Assembly: GCF_002150785.1 (NCBI RefSeq)
Contig: NZ_MTAZ01000007.1
Span: 123,033 to 187,032, forward strand
DNA: 64,000 bases
Direction of reading: 5' to 3'
Source: Arenibacter amylolyticus
GTDB lineage: Bacteria; Bacteroidota; Bacteroidia; Flavobacteriales; Flavobacteriaceae
The stretch's first letter is position 1. Each line of letters opens with the position of its first letter. Below, in pieces: positions 45,384 to 54,256 of the stretch. The translations under genes and the position numbers were made by a program. A model generated the notes under the pieces. That model was not told the DNA's origin and ran no database searches. It worked only from the letters and a program-made list of their open reading frames with translations.

Positions 45384-47126
45384 TTAATCTATGACTTCCG
45401 AAACTTCTCCGCAACGCAGCATGCTTGCCCCATAATACGGGTTTAAGATCCCCTCTTCTGTACTTAGCCAATACGCCCCAGCATCATTGTTCACCATGGG
45501 ACAGTAATCCACATATACCTTTTGATTGATACCAAAAGATTTCACCGCATTGATTAAATAGATAGAAAGGTGCTCAAAATGATCTCTTTGAATTTTAATA
45601 TCGGAGGTCTTGGATAGCGCAAGTGCAGCTTCTTGAAGTTCCTTATCCAACAACATCCAGTGGCTATGGGCAGGCGCTTCCTTTAACAGTTTCATATCTA
45701 CCTTCTGGATGCTATTAAGCAATTCCTTGGCCGCCTTCATAGGGGTTTCTGCATTGTCTTGGACCAGGGCATTTTCTATTACCATATACGCATCAAAAAC
45801 GGCTTTCAATTGAGCTTGAAATTTAGCGGGAACCGCTACTCGCTCCAAGGCCGCCAACTGCTCTGTAGCATCCATCTCTAAATCCCCACCAGCATTCATC
45901 ATACTCTTTTTCCCCTGTAACTGTGCCGCAGCATCTACCGTAAAAGTCCCATGGACCACCACTTCCTCCCCTGGGGTAAGTCCGCCTAAAATGGTATACT
46001 TATCCCCACTCTTAGCGCCTAGATCTACTTCTCGCATTTCAAAAATGGGCTCGTCCGGATTTGTTTTCACATATACCAAGGATCGGTTCCCCGTCCAAAG
46101 CACTGCCGATGCGGGAATGCTTAGCTGTGTTTCACTCGAGGCCATTGTAACTCCTTTTACCGTACCTACCACAAACATCCCAGGCTTAAGAATTCCCTCG
46201 TTGTTCTTTAAGGTTGCTCTAACGGCAACGGTTCTGGATTGGGTATTAAGTCGCGGATCTATAAAAGAAATGGCTGCTTCAAATTCATTTTGGGGGTAGG
46301 CATTGGAGGTAATCGCTATTTTCTGTCCCTCCTTCAACTGGGCTAGCTGATGTTCATAGGCATCAAAAATAGCCCATACCGTTTCCAGATTACTGACCTT
46401 AACAATGGGCTGACCTTGGCTGACGTAGTCTCCTTCCTCGGCCAATTTTTCGGAGACTGTACCAGAAACCGTGGCATAAATAGGGAAGTTTTCACGTACT
46501 TTTCCCGATGTTTCTATTTCCTTGATTTGATTTTCAGATAGTTTCCACAGTTTCAACTTATTCCTCACCGCCTTGTAGAGTGCTGGCTGAGAATCTTTAA
46601 TAGTAGCTGCGGTTAGCAGTTCCTGCTGTGCCGCAACAAGTGCTGGCGCATAAATGGTTGCCAACAACTGCCCTTTCCGGACGGTTTCTCCTGTAAAACT
46701 AACGTTCAGTTTTTCTATCCGCCCTTCAAAATAACTGGCTTGTACCGCATTCGCCTCTTCATTAGGCATAATTTTCCCCGAAAGAGTTAATGAGTTGCCT
46801 CCCGCCTCAGCGGCATTGCCCACTACCATGGTTTGAATATTGGCTAAGGACATGGCATTCTTTGTCATTCGTATTTCGTCTGCTGCAAGTCCTTCTGCAC
46901 CTGCTTCCGCAGGTATCAGGTCCATCCCACAAATGGGACAATCCCCTGGTTCTGGTTGCATAATCTGGGGGTGCATAGAACAGGTCCACATTTGAGCCTC
47001 TGTTTCTGTGCTTTCCATATTATGAGAGGCGTGCGAGTCTCCCCCTTCATTGGTAGTTCCAAAAAACACATAGCCCAAGACGAGTCCCAGAGCTAAAATT
47101 GCGATATAATAAATATATTTTTTCAT
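45384..47126 (-). CDS. cusB: Cus-type RND efflux periplasmic adaptor with heavy-metal-binding domain
   Basis: The 580-residue protein has an N-terminal membrane anchor (about 5-22), a small heavy-metal-binding domain (about 46-74: MWTCSMHPQIMQPEPGDCPICGMDLIP, Cys49, Cys63 and Cys66), then the membrane-fusion core (EGRIEKLNVSFTGETVRKGQ; VSGTVSEKLAEEGDYVSQGQ; GLTPGEEVVVHGTF). The last 160 residues form a DUF3347-type domain. It bridges the inner-membrane pump and the outer-membrane channel and can pass Cu+ or Ag+ from the periplasm. It is longer than E. coli CusB (about 400) because of the two extra domains, as is common in Bacteroidota. It is the last gene of the efflux cluster, 149 bases after the TolC-like gene. 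Confidence 0.9.
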   Translation of the reverse strand: MKKYIYYIAILALGLVLGYVFFGTTNEGGDSHASHNMESTETEAQMWTCSMHPQIMQPEPGDCPICGMDLIPAEAGAEGLAADEIRMTKNAMSLANIQTMVVGNAAEAGGNSLTLSGKIMPNEEANAVQASYFEGRIEKLNVSFTGETVRKGQLLATIYAPALVAAQQELLTAATIKDSQPALYKAVRNKLKLWKLSENQIKEIETSGKVRENFPIYATVSGTVSEKLAEEGDYVSQGQPIVKVSNLETVWAIFDAYEHQLAQLKEGQKIAITSNAYPQNEFEAAISFIDPRLNTQSRTVAVRATLKNNEGILKPGMFVVGTVKGVTMASSETQLSIPASAVLWTGNRSLVYVKTNPDEPIFEMREVDLGAKSGDKYTILGGLTPGEEVVVHGTFTVDAAAQLQGKKSMMNAGGDLEMDATEQLAALERVAVPAKFQAQLKAVFDAYMVIENALVQDNAETPMKAAKELLNSIQKVDMKLLKEAPAHSHWMLLDKELQEAALALSKTSDIKIQRDHFEHLSIYLINAVKSFGINQKVYVDYCPMVNNDAGAYWLSTEEGILNPYYGASMLRCGEVSEVID

Positions 47127-47275
47127 GATAATCTTATTTAATTTTTCCCCTGCAGCTCGCAGATTGTATGTTTTGCGCTAGGGATTGCAGCGGCATCCTT
47201 TTTTCCTTTAAAAAGATATAGCGAAAAGCCCGCCCGAGCGCCATAATATTAAATTATATATTTCTTGTACTTTAT

Positions 47276-48514
47276 TTATTTGATGAAATAATCAACAATA
47301 CTTTGCTGTTTAAAATATTCTCCAATAGCTTCTATTTGGTTGATCTCGATATTCAGCTGCAGCTCTTGCACCTCTAGTACCTCTCTAAAATCTATAGTGC
47401 CCGTTTCAAAATTCTTGAACAATATTTCTGTGGCATTCCGTGCTTGTGAAAGATTTTTTTCATGTGTATTTAAACTTATACGCACGGCGTTCCTCTTCTT
47501 TATAGCCGTTTGCAATTGGGCCACTAAGGTGTTTTTGGACGCTTGTTTCTGAATGCTTAGCTCCTCCTGCTTTAGCGTATTCTGCCTAGTGACGGATTTA
47601 TACTTCTTATTAAAAATTGGGATGGAGACAGACACCATAGGCATAATCATATTGGGCGCCTCGTTAAATAGCATATAGTTGACCCCTACCCCAACATCTG
47701 GCGCACTTTCTTTTTTGTTGAGTGCTTCTGACTGCTGCACTACCTTCTGCAATTCCTCAAATTTGGTCAGTTCTGGATGTAGGCTAAGACTGGCAAAATC
47801 TATTGCTACCTCCTGTTCTGGAAGTGTTAAACTATCCGTCCATGTAATCCCCGAGATTTTCTCACGGTTCAGAATTTTATTGAAGGTGACCAATTCTGCC
47901 TCATACTCCTGCGCTAGCACTAATTTTCTTTCGCTAAGATCATTCTGCCGCATCTGGAGTCGCAATACCGAAACCGCAGATGCCTTCCCCACCGCTACCG
48001 AGCTTAGCGCCAACTCCTCATAAACCTTTAAGAGCTGTTGATTGGCATCCAATACCTGTTGTTTTTTTGCCAATTCATATAATCGGTAATAGGATTGGGA
48101 CAGAGACATCGCAATTTTTCTTTTTGCGATTTCAATCTCCACAAAATCGGCCTCCGCCATGGCCGTGGCATAATTACCACGCGCCCCAAGGGTTCCGAAC
48201 CATGGAAACATTTGCATTACGGTAAACTCACCGTCTGGCATCGCCATAGGCATATGGTTCTCACCTACCATGAATCCCCCGGAAAACTGGGTGTTGGGCA
48301 GGGAGTTTACCTCGGATATTTTTTCCGTGGAAATGGCATATCTTTTTTCAAAGGCCTGGATAGTGGGATTATTCCTTACGGCCTCCTCTATAAACGTATG
48401 CAACTCTTGCCCTTGCACAACTCCGCTAAAAAACAGCAGAACCACAAGGAGCATCCCTCCTCTTAGCACCTTCGCTATGGGATAACGAAGTCTTGTATTA
48501 ATTATAAATTCCAT
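47276..48514 (-). CDS. TolC-like outer membrane efflux protein (CusC role)
   Basis: The 412-residue protein has a signal peptide (hydrophobic core MLLVVLLFFSGVVQG, cleavage about residue 35) and the long periodic helices of outer-membrane efflux channels: FIEEAVRNNPTIQAFEKRY near the N-terminus and QTAIKKRNAVRISLNTHEKNL in the second half. The MGENHMPMAMPDGEFTVMQMF stretch (about 78-98) is Met- and His-rich, typical of copper-linked members. It should form the trimeric exit duct for the RND pump. The gene lies 6 bases after the pump gene and is cotranscribed with it. Confidence 0.88.
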   Translation of the reverse strand: MEFIINTRLRYPIAKVLRGGMLLVVLLFFSGVVQGQELHTFIEEAVRNNPTIQAFEKRYAISTEKISEVNSLPNTQFSGGFMVGENHMPMAMPDGEFTVMQMFPWFGTLGARGNYATAMAEADFVEIEIAKRKIAMSLSQSYYRLYELAKKQQVLDANQQLLKVYEELALSSVAVGKASAVSVLRLQMRQNDLSERKLVLAQEYEAELVTFNKILNREKISGITWTDSLTLPEQEVAIDFASLSLHPELTKFEELQKVVQQSEALNKKESAPDVGVGVNYMLFNEAPNMIMPMVSVSIPIFNKKYKSVTRQNTLKQEELSIQKQASKNTLVAQLQTAIKKRNAVRISLNTHEKNLSQARNATEILFKNFETGTIDFREVLEVQELQLNIEINQIEAIGEYFKQQSIVDYFIK

Positions 48515-48520
48515 TATTTC

Positions 48521-51500
48521 TTATTTATTATTAAGAGTACTTAGTTGTCTTTTCAATTTTGCTTCCCTTCTCCAACTGAACAAAACTGGAACAACGAAAA
48601 GGGTAATCAGTGCAATTAGCATCCCACCAAAACTAGGGATGGCCATAGGGATCATAATATCACTTCCCCTCCCCGTAGAGGTTAGAATGGGCAACAGGGC
48701 CAGTAAGGTTGTGGCCGTGGTCATTAAAGCCGGGCGAATTCTTTTACTTCCCGCTTCCACTACTGAAGAACGTACCTCTGCTATGGTCTCTGGATTATTC
48801 CTATCAAAGGTCTGGGTGAGGTAGGTGGCCATCACTACCCCATCGTCCGTGGCAATACCAAAGAGGGCAATAAACCCAACCCATACCGCTACACTTAGGT
48901 TCACGGGATTCATTTGGAACATATCCCGTAAGTTTTCTCCAAAGAAGTTGAAGTTTAAGAACCAGTCCTGGCCATAAAACCAAATCATTAGGAAACCACC
49001 GGCAAAGGCTACGGCAATCCCAGAAAACACCATTAGGGAGGTAGCTACCGAACGGAATTGGAAATAAAGGATCAGGAAAATAATCGTCAGGGCCAAAGGC
49101 ACTATGATCGATAGCGTTTTTTCGGCACGCAACTGATTCTCGTACGTACCCGTAAACTCATAATTGATCCCTTTAGGAACAATGAGTGCTCCACTGGCAA
49201 TCTTTTCTTGAATCAAGGCCTGTGCATTCTCTACTACATTCACCTCAGCAAACCCATCGAGTTTATCAAATAAAACGTAGCCCACCAAAAAGGTATCCTC
49301 ACTTTTAATCATCTGTGGACCCTGTTCGTACCGCACTTCTACCAGCTCTCCCAAGGGCACCGGATTGCCTTTTTCCACCGGTACATAAATATTCTTAAGA
49401 TCCTCTGGGTGTGCCCTTAGCTCGCGGGGGTATCTAACTCTGACCGAGTAGCGTTCCCTGCCTTCTACGGTCTGAGTTAAAGGCATACCACCTACTGCTA
49501 CCTGCAAAATTTCCTGTACAGTTTCTATAGATACCCCATAACGGGCCAGTCGGTCTCTTTTAATATCTACCAACATATAGGGTTTTCCCACTATACGATC
49601 TGCAAAAACGGCTTCTACCTTAACCCCTTCAGCATGTTTTAGAATTTCTTCCAAGGCTATCCCGAAGGCTTCAATTTTCCGAAGGTCTTGCCCCATCACC
49701 TTAATACCCATAGGGGCCCGCATTCCTGTCTGCAGCATTACCAAACGGGTTTCAATAGGTTGTAATTTAGGCGCGGAAGTAACCCCCGGAAGTTTAGTTA
49801 CACGTACTATTTCATTCCAAATATCGTCCGAGGATTTTATTTCGGGTCGCCAGTTTCTATAAAACTCCCCATCCTGGTCTGGAATCAGGTGCTGAATCTC
49901 CACATTAGAGGGATCTGCATATTGTGAATTCCCGTCATGGACATCAACGCTCGACTTTCTATTGGGATTTTCGACTAATCTTCCATCCCTAAGCACAAAT
50001 AATCCATCTTCATTCACTTTATACCTTTCGCGTTTCCCCTCCTCGTTTAATGCATACTCTGGCTTGTACAGAATAACATTTTCATACATGGAAAGTGGTG
50101 CTGGATCCAGGGCGGACTCCGTACGCCCAGCCTTACCAACCACCGTTTTTATTTCAGGAATACTGGCCACCGCCATATCCAGTTGCTGCAGTACCCGCTT
50201 GTTCTCCTCTACACCAGAATGTGGCATAGACGTAGGCATCAAAAGAAACGCTCCTTCATCCAAGGAAGGCATAAATTCCTTGCCCGTCTGCTGCCAAATC
50301 ATAACACCAAATACCACAATAAGGGTGGGAATGGAAAGGAATATTAATTTATTGCGAAGCGCCCATCCAAGAATTTGGGTGTAATAATACTGGAAGAGCC
50401 AGAAGAACCCCAAGAGGCCAAAACATATAAGCCCCACAAAGAGCAGGTTCCAAAATATACTTTTATCCACTCCCAACGGACGCCAGAACTCTGCTAATAG
50501 GAAGACAATTGCCAAGGCAGAAATAGCGATATTTATCCAATTGGCACGTTTATCAGTGAGTAATAATTTACCTGGCAATTTATCAGCGATTTGCTCATGT
50601 TTCAATAAGCCTGTAATTCCGAATCCCATTAGGATAAAACCTAACCAATATCCGAAAATTATGGCCGCTAGCCCTAAAAGGATTAGCCCTCCGTTGATAA
50701 GATAACTAGTGACTTTTTTGATACTTTTTCTTCGGAACAAATACGCTGCAAAGGGCGGAATAAGGAAGATGGCCACCATAAAGGCCGAAATTAAAGCCAT
50801 GGTCTTGGTAAATGCCAAGGGTCTAAACAACTTACCTTCCGCTCCAATCATGGTAAACACCGGAATAAAGCTGATAATTGTAGTCAGAACTGCGGTAAGG
50901 ATGGCTCCCGATACCTCGGCACTGGCATTATACACCACGGTGTTTATAGGCGTTTTTATTCCAGTTGCCAGAGACCGTTCCTTTTCTTCATCCAGGTGTC
51001 TGATGATATTCTCGGAAAGAATGACCCCAATATCCACCATGGTACCAATAGCAATGGCAATCCCGGATAATGCCACAATATTGGCATCCACATTAAAGTA
51101 CCTCATGGCAATGAATACCATTAAAACAGCCACCGGTAAAAGTCCCGATATTAGCACAGAGGCCCTTAGGTTAAAGACCATTACAATGATGACCAGGATG
51201 GTAATGAGTACTTCCAAACTCAACGCTTCATCTAGGGTATCCAAGGTTTCCTGGATCAGTTCCGAGCGATCATAAAACGGAACAACGGTAAGCTGCGAAA
51301 TGGTACCATCCGAAAGTTCTTTGGAAGGGAGTCCGGCTTTAAGCAGCTCCAACTTATCCTTTACGTTATTGATAACCTCCATCGGATTTGCACCGTAGCG
51401 AGCAGTGACCACACCCCCTACCACCTCAGCGCCCTCTTTATCCAAAATTCCTCTCCGGGGGGCAGGCCCTAAACTCACCTTGGCAATATCTTTGATCCGG

Positions 51501-52321
51501 ATAGCGGTGTAGTCTTCCGAGGTAACCACGGCATCTTCAATATCGGCTATTGTCTTTATATATCCGAGTCCCCGCACCAAGTATTCCACCTGATTAATTT
51601 CCATGGTTTGGGCACCAATATCCTTGTTGGTTTCCTTTACTGCTTTTACAACATCCCCAAGACCAATATTGTATTGCCTCATCAGTTCTGGCTGTACATC
51701 AATTTGATATTCTTGTACATATCCTCCGATGGAGGCAACTTCCGAAACACCACTTGCCGAGGAAAGGGCATATTTCACATAGTAATCCTGAATGCTTCGC
51801 AATTCGTGTAGATCCCAACCTCCGGTTACATTGCCGTCTTTATCCCGACCTTCTAGGGTATACCAATAAATTTGTCCTAAGCCGGTAGCATCCGGACCCA
51901 AGGACGGATTTACACCATTGGGAAGGAGGCCCGCTGGTAAGGAATTCAATTTCTCCAGAATACGGCTACGGCTCCAATAGAATTCTACATCCTCCTCGAA
52001 GATGATATAGATACTGGAAAATCCGAACATGGAAGTACTACGAATGGTTTTCACCCCGGGAATTCCCAACAAGCTGGTGGTAAGCGGATAACTAATTTGG
52101 TCCTCTATATCCTGGGGGGAACGCCCCTCCCATGGGGTATATACAATTTGTTGGTTTTCCCCGATATCGGGGATGGCATCTACGGCCACGGGATTCGTAG
52201 GAATAAAACCTGTATTCCAATTAAAAGGTGCGGTTACTACTCCCGCGCCAACAAAGAGTGCCAGCAACAAGACCGCTACCAGTTTGTTCTGTATTAGAAA
52301 TTTAATGCTTTTATTTAGCAT
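48521..52321 (-). CDS. cusA: CusA/CzcA-type heavy-metal RND efflux pump
   Basis: The 1266-residue protein is an inner-membrane proton-driven RND pump. Visible signatures include VDAIPDIGENQQIVYTPWEGR at the N-terminus, GIAIAIGTMVDIGVILSENI in TM4, and FIALFGIATDDGVVMATYL near the end. The porter domain has Met-rich segments (LMLPTSMPHSG-like, MLQTGMRAPMGIKVMG). It is about 200 residues longer than E. coli CusA (about 1050). The extra part lies between the two halves (about 530-660) and encodes several additional membrane helices, as seen in other Bacteroidota CusA proteins. It is the first of the three pump genes and is preceded by a perfect palindrome (52360-52374). Confidence 0.93.
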   Translation of the reverse strand: MLNKSIKFLIQNKLVAVLLLALFVGAGVVTAPFNWNTGFIPTNPVAVDAIPDIGENQQIVYTPWEGRSPQDIEDQISYPLTTSLLGIPGVKTIRSTSMFGFSSIYIIFEEDVEFYWSRSRILEKLNSLPAGLLPNGVNPSLGPDATGLGQIYWYTLEGRDKDGNVTGGWDLHELRSIQDYYVKYALSSASGVSEVASIGGYVQEYQIDVQPELMRQYNIGLGDVVKAVKETNKDIGAQTMEINQVEYLVRGLGYIKTIADIEDAVVTSEDYTAIRIKDIAKVSLGPAPRRGILDKEGAEVVGGVVTARYGANPMEVINNVKDKLELLKAGLPSKELSDGTISQLTVVPFYDRSELIQETLDTLDEALSLEVLITILVIIVMVFNLRASVLISGLLPVAVLMVFIAMRYFNVDANIVALSGIAIAIGTMVDIGVILSENIIRHLDEEKERSLATGIKTPINTVVYNASAEVSGAILTAVLTTIISFIPVFTMIGAEGKLFRPLAFTKTMALISAFMVAIFLIPPFAAYLFRRKSIKKVTSYLINGGLILLGLAAIIFGYWLGFILMGFGITGLLKHEQIADKLPGKLLLTDKRANWINIAISALAIVFLLAEFWRPLGVDKSIFWNLLFVGLICFGLLGFFWLFQYYYTQILGWALRNKLIFLSIPTLIVVFGVMIWQQTGKEFMPSLDEGAFLLMPTSMPHSGVEENKRVLQQLDMAVASIPEIKTVVGKAGRTESALDPAPLSMYENVILYKPEYALNEEGKRERYKVNEDGLFVLRDGRLVENPNRKSSVDVHDGNSQYADPSNVEIQHLIPDQDGEFYRNWRPEIKSSDDIWNEIVRVTKLPGVTSAPKLQPIETRLVMLQTGMRAPMGIKVMGQDLRKIEAFGIALEEILKHAEGVKVEAVFADRIVGKPYMLVDIKRDRLARYGVSIETVQEILQVAVGGMPLTQTVEGRERYSVRVRYPRELRAHPEDLKNIYVPVEKGNPVPLGELVEVRYEQGPQMIKSEDTFLVGYVLFDKLDGFAEVNVVENAQALIQEKIASGALIVPKGINYEFTGTYENQLRAEKTLSIIVPLALTIIFLILYFQFRSVATSLMVFSGIAVAFAGGFLMIWFYGQDWFLNFNFFGENLRDMFQMNPVNLSVAVWVGFIALFGIATDDGVVMATYLTQTFDRNNPETIAEVRSSVVEAGSKRIRPALMTTATTLLALLPILTSTGRGSDIMIPMAIPSFGGMLIALITLFVVPVLFSWRREAKLKRQLSTLNNK

Positions 52322-52359
52322 GTATATTGATTGTTAAACAGTGAAACATTGATTAAAAC

Positions 52360-52374
52360 TCTGATAGTATCAGA
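52360..52374. promoter_or_regulatory. Perfect 15-bp palindrome in front of cusA
   Basis: TCTGATA, one central G, TATCAGA. It lies 38 bases upstream of the pump start, inside the 146-base gap that follows the HYC_CC_PP-like gene. It is a good candidate operator for a metal-responsive regulator. No regulator gene is present in the cluster. Confidence 0.45.
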
Positions 52375-52467
52375 ATATTAAAGACAACGAAATATGCCCA
52401 TCATGACTTTTACCATAGGGCAGTTCCTTCCGCACCAAACATTATCGGATACGGACACTGTTTAAAA

Positions 52468-52881
52468 TCAAATTATATAGGTCTCTTGAAGCTTTTGTAG
52501 ATCCCAGATGAGGAAGGGAGGTTTATAATCCCTAAATGGGATAATATTACTATCCAGTCCTTCAAAAAGATTAATATACGTATAGTAGAAAGTGGCAACA
52601 AAAGCCTGCTGCCCGAAAGTTAATTTTTGAAAGGGAGTTTTTATGTCATCCTGCCCCTCCACCAACAATTGCTTGTCCGTGCAGCAAGATGTTTGCTGGT
52701 AATCTAAATCACAACTATCGGATGGCAACTCTTCCATGCCGCAGGTCTGTACATTATGAAATAGGGAGTAATCTACCAAAGTATCTCCACAATAGTGCAT
52801 ATCTACGGTGAACGACATCGTGGTAAACAATACCAAGAACGCCATACAGGCAGCAGTTAATTTGTGGAGAAAAGATTTCAT
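52468..52881 (-). CDS. HYC_CC_PP family copper-associated small secreted protein
   Basis: The 137-residue protein has a signal peptide-like helix (about 8-26) and the family's characteristic residues: MHYCGD (His-Tyr-Cys), then DLDYQQTSCCTDKQ (the CC pair) and, at the end, FRDYKPPF (the PP). Bacteroidota copper efflux clusters often carry such a protein upstream of the CusA gene. A metal-binding role in the periplasm is likely but not demonstrated. It is 146 bases upstream of cusA, probably in one transcript, although a palindrome in the gap could allow separate control. Confidence 0.85.
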   Translation of the reverse strand: MKSFLHKLTAACMAFLVLFTTMSFTVDMHYCGDTLVDYSLFHNVQTCGMEELPSDSCDLDYQQTSCCTDKQLLVEGQDDIKTPFQKLTFGQQAFVATFYYTYINLFEGLDSNIIPFRDYKPPFLIWDLQKLQETYII

Positions 52882-52966
52882 AACGCATCAAAGCTATAAA
52901 ATATAACGATAGCTATTGTAATTTTAGTATTTTTTTAGGCTATAACATTAAGCATCTGTATAATAT

Positions 52967-52989
52967 GGTATGTATATTAATAACATACC
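52967..52989. promoter_or_regulatory. Perfect 7-bp inverted repeat upstream of the copper cluster
   Basis: GGTATGT and ACATACC are separated by 9 AT-rich bases. The repeat lies 86 bases before the HYC_CC_PP-like gene and 75 bases after the end of the ABC transporter operon. It may be a copper-responsive operator. It could also form a weak terminator for the upstream operon, but no U tract follows. Confidence 0.4.
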
Positions 52990-53063
52990 GCATTTAAGTA
53001 TAATGCATCTACAGGGATTTTTCTAACACTATCAATAAGAAATGAAGGGTTTTCATAAATGAA

Positions 53064-54167
53064 TTACTCCGACTCCGTATCTTTCACCTTATAATTCTTG
53101 AGTCTAAACCGTACGATATCCCCTGGCTTCCAGGTTTGCACCGAGGACCTCAACAAAATACGTTGGGTCTCTTCCAAGGGTTTCCCCTCGCCCTCCTTGG
53201 CACAATTGGTACACCTATTACAACATACCTTAAGTTGCATATGATCTCCTAGGTACATACACTGCTCTACCATCCCACAAAGGTGTGGTTCCTCTGCATT
53301 GCAAAAATCGGTTTCCTCTGCCCTGAAAAATAAGTTTACCTTATCCTTATTAACGGATAAGGGACAATCTTTAGGCCCAGACACAAATCCAAAGGGCGTT
53401 TTATAACCGCCTGGTGCAACCGTAGCAACTACATTATTAGACTTCCCAAATAGCTCAGCAACATAGGCAGAATTTGGGTCGTTGTACAATGCATCGGGAG
53501 TATCTATCTGCAATAGCTTCCCGTTTAGCATTACCGCAATTTTATCGGATGTAGAAAACGCATCTTTGGTATCGTGGGTGACCAAAATGGCCGTTATACC
53601 CATGTCTTTAATAATTTGCCTTACTTCTTCACGTACCTGATCGCGTAGAATGGTATCTAAATTACTGAATGGCTCATCCATCAACAACAGTTCTGGCCTT
53701 GGAGCCAATGCCCTAGCCAATGCCACCCGTTGCTGCTGCCCCCCGGAAAGTTGATGGGGGTATTTCTTAACATCTTCTTTTAGACCGGTAAGTTTAATTG
53801 TCTCATACACCCGTTGTTCGGCCTCTTTTTTAGGGAGTCCCTTTAATCCAAACGCAACATTTTCAAAAATAGTCAAGTGAGGGAACAGCGCATAATCTTG
53901 AAATACCATCCCGGTTTTTCGTTTGTTGGCAGGTAAGGATTTACGGCCGCTAACAATGATTTTATCATTCAAAATAATACTCCCAGAATTGGGATGTTCC
54001 AGGCCTGCAATTAAACGCAACAAGGTGGTTTTCCCAGAGCCGCTCTCTCCAACCAAGGCCAATATCTCCCCTCTTTCCAAGGAAAAAGATACATCATCTA
54101 CCGCATTAGTTGCAGTGTTCTGATATCGTTTACTAATATTATTTAATTCAATAATTGCCATGTTCAT
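53064..54167 (-). CDS. fbpC: Fbp-type ferric iron ABC transporter ATP-binding protein with Cys-rich C-terminal insert
   Basis: The 367-residue protein is an ABC ATPase: Walker A GESGSGKT (40-47), Q-loop in VFQDYALFPH, signature LSGGQQQR (140-147), Walker B LLLMDEPFSNLD, and the switch His in LVTHDT. The C-terminal TOBE-like part (about 245-365) holds seven cysteines (289, 297, 303, 315, 316, 319, 322), including CCNRCTNC, which is unusual and could bind a metal or Fe-S cluster to regulate transport. It energises uptake of Fe(III) across the inner membrane. The start could also be two codons downstream (54161). The permease gene is 89 bases upstream and the SBP gene before that. Confidence 0.9.
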   Translation of the reverse strand: MNMAIIELNNISKRYQNTATNAVDDVSFSLERGEILALVGESGSGKTTLLRLIAGLEHPNSGSIILNDKIIVSGRKSLPANKRKTGMVFQDYALFPHLTIFENVAFGLKGLPKKEAEQRVYETIKLTGLKEDVKKYPHQLSGGQQQRVALARALAPRPELLLMDEPFSNLDTILRDQVREEVRQIIKDMGITAILVTHDTKDAFSTSDKIAVMLNGKLLQIDTPDALYNDPNSAYVAELFGKSNNVVATVAPGGYKTPFGFVSGPKDCPLSVNKDKVNLFFRAEETDFCNAEEPHLCGMVEQCMYLGDHMQLKVCCNRCTNCAKEGEGKPLEETQRILLRSSVQTWKPGDIVRFRLKNYKVKDTESE

Positions 54168-54256
54168 TCATTTTAGCTGCTTTTGTTTTCCCAAAGGGTA
54201 GGGTTATACTACTTATTTACCAACCACAAAAGCTATTGATCTTCCTACTGCTGCAT

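Noticed and set aside
52889..52896. -7 box (TAGCTTTG on the minus strand) for the HYC_CC_PP-like gene
   Set aside because: It lies only 8 bases before the start codon and has no TTG at a suitable distance.
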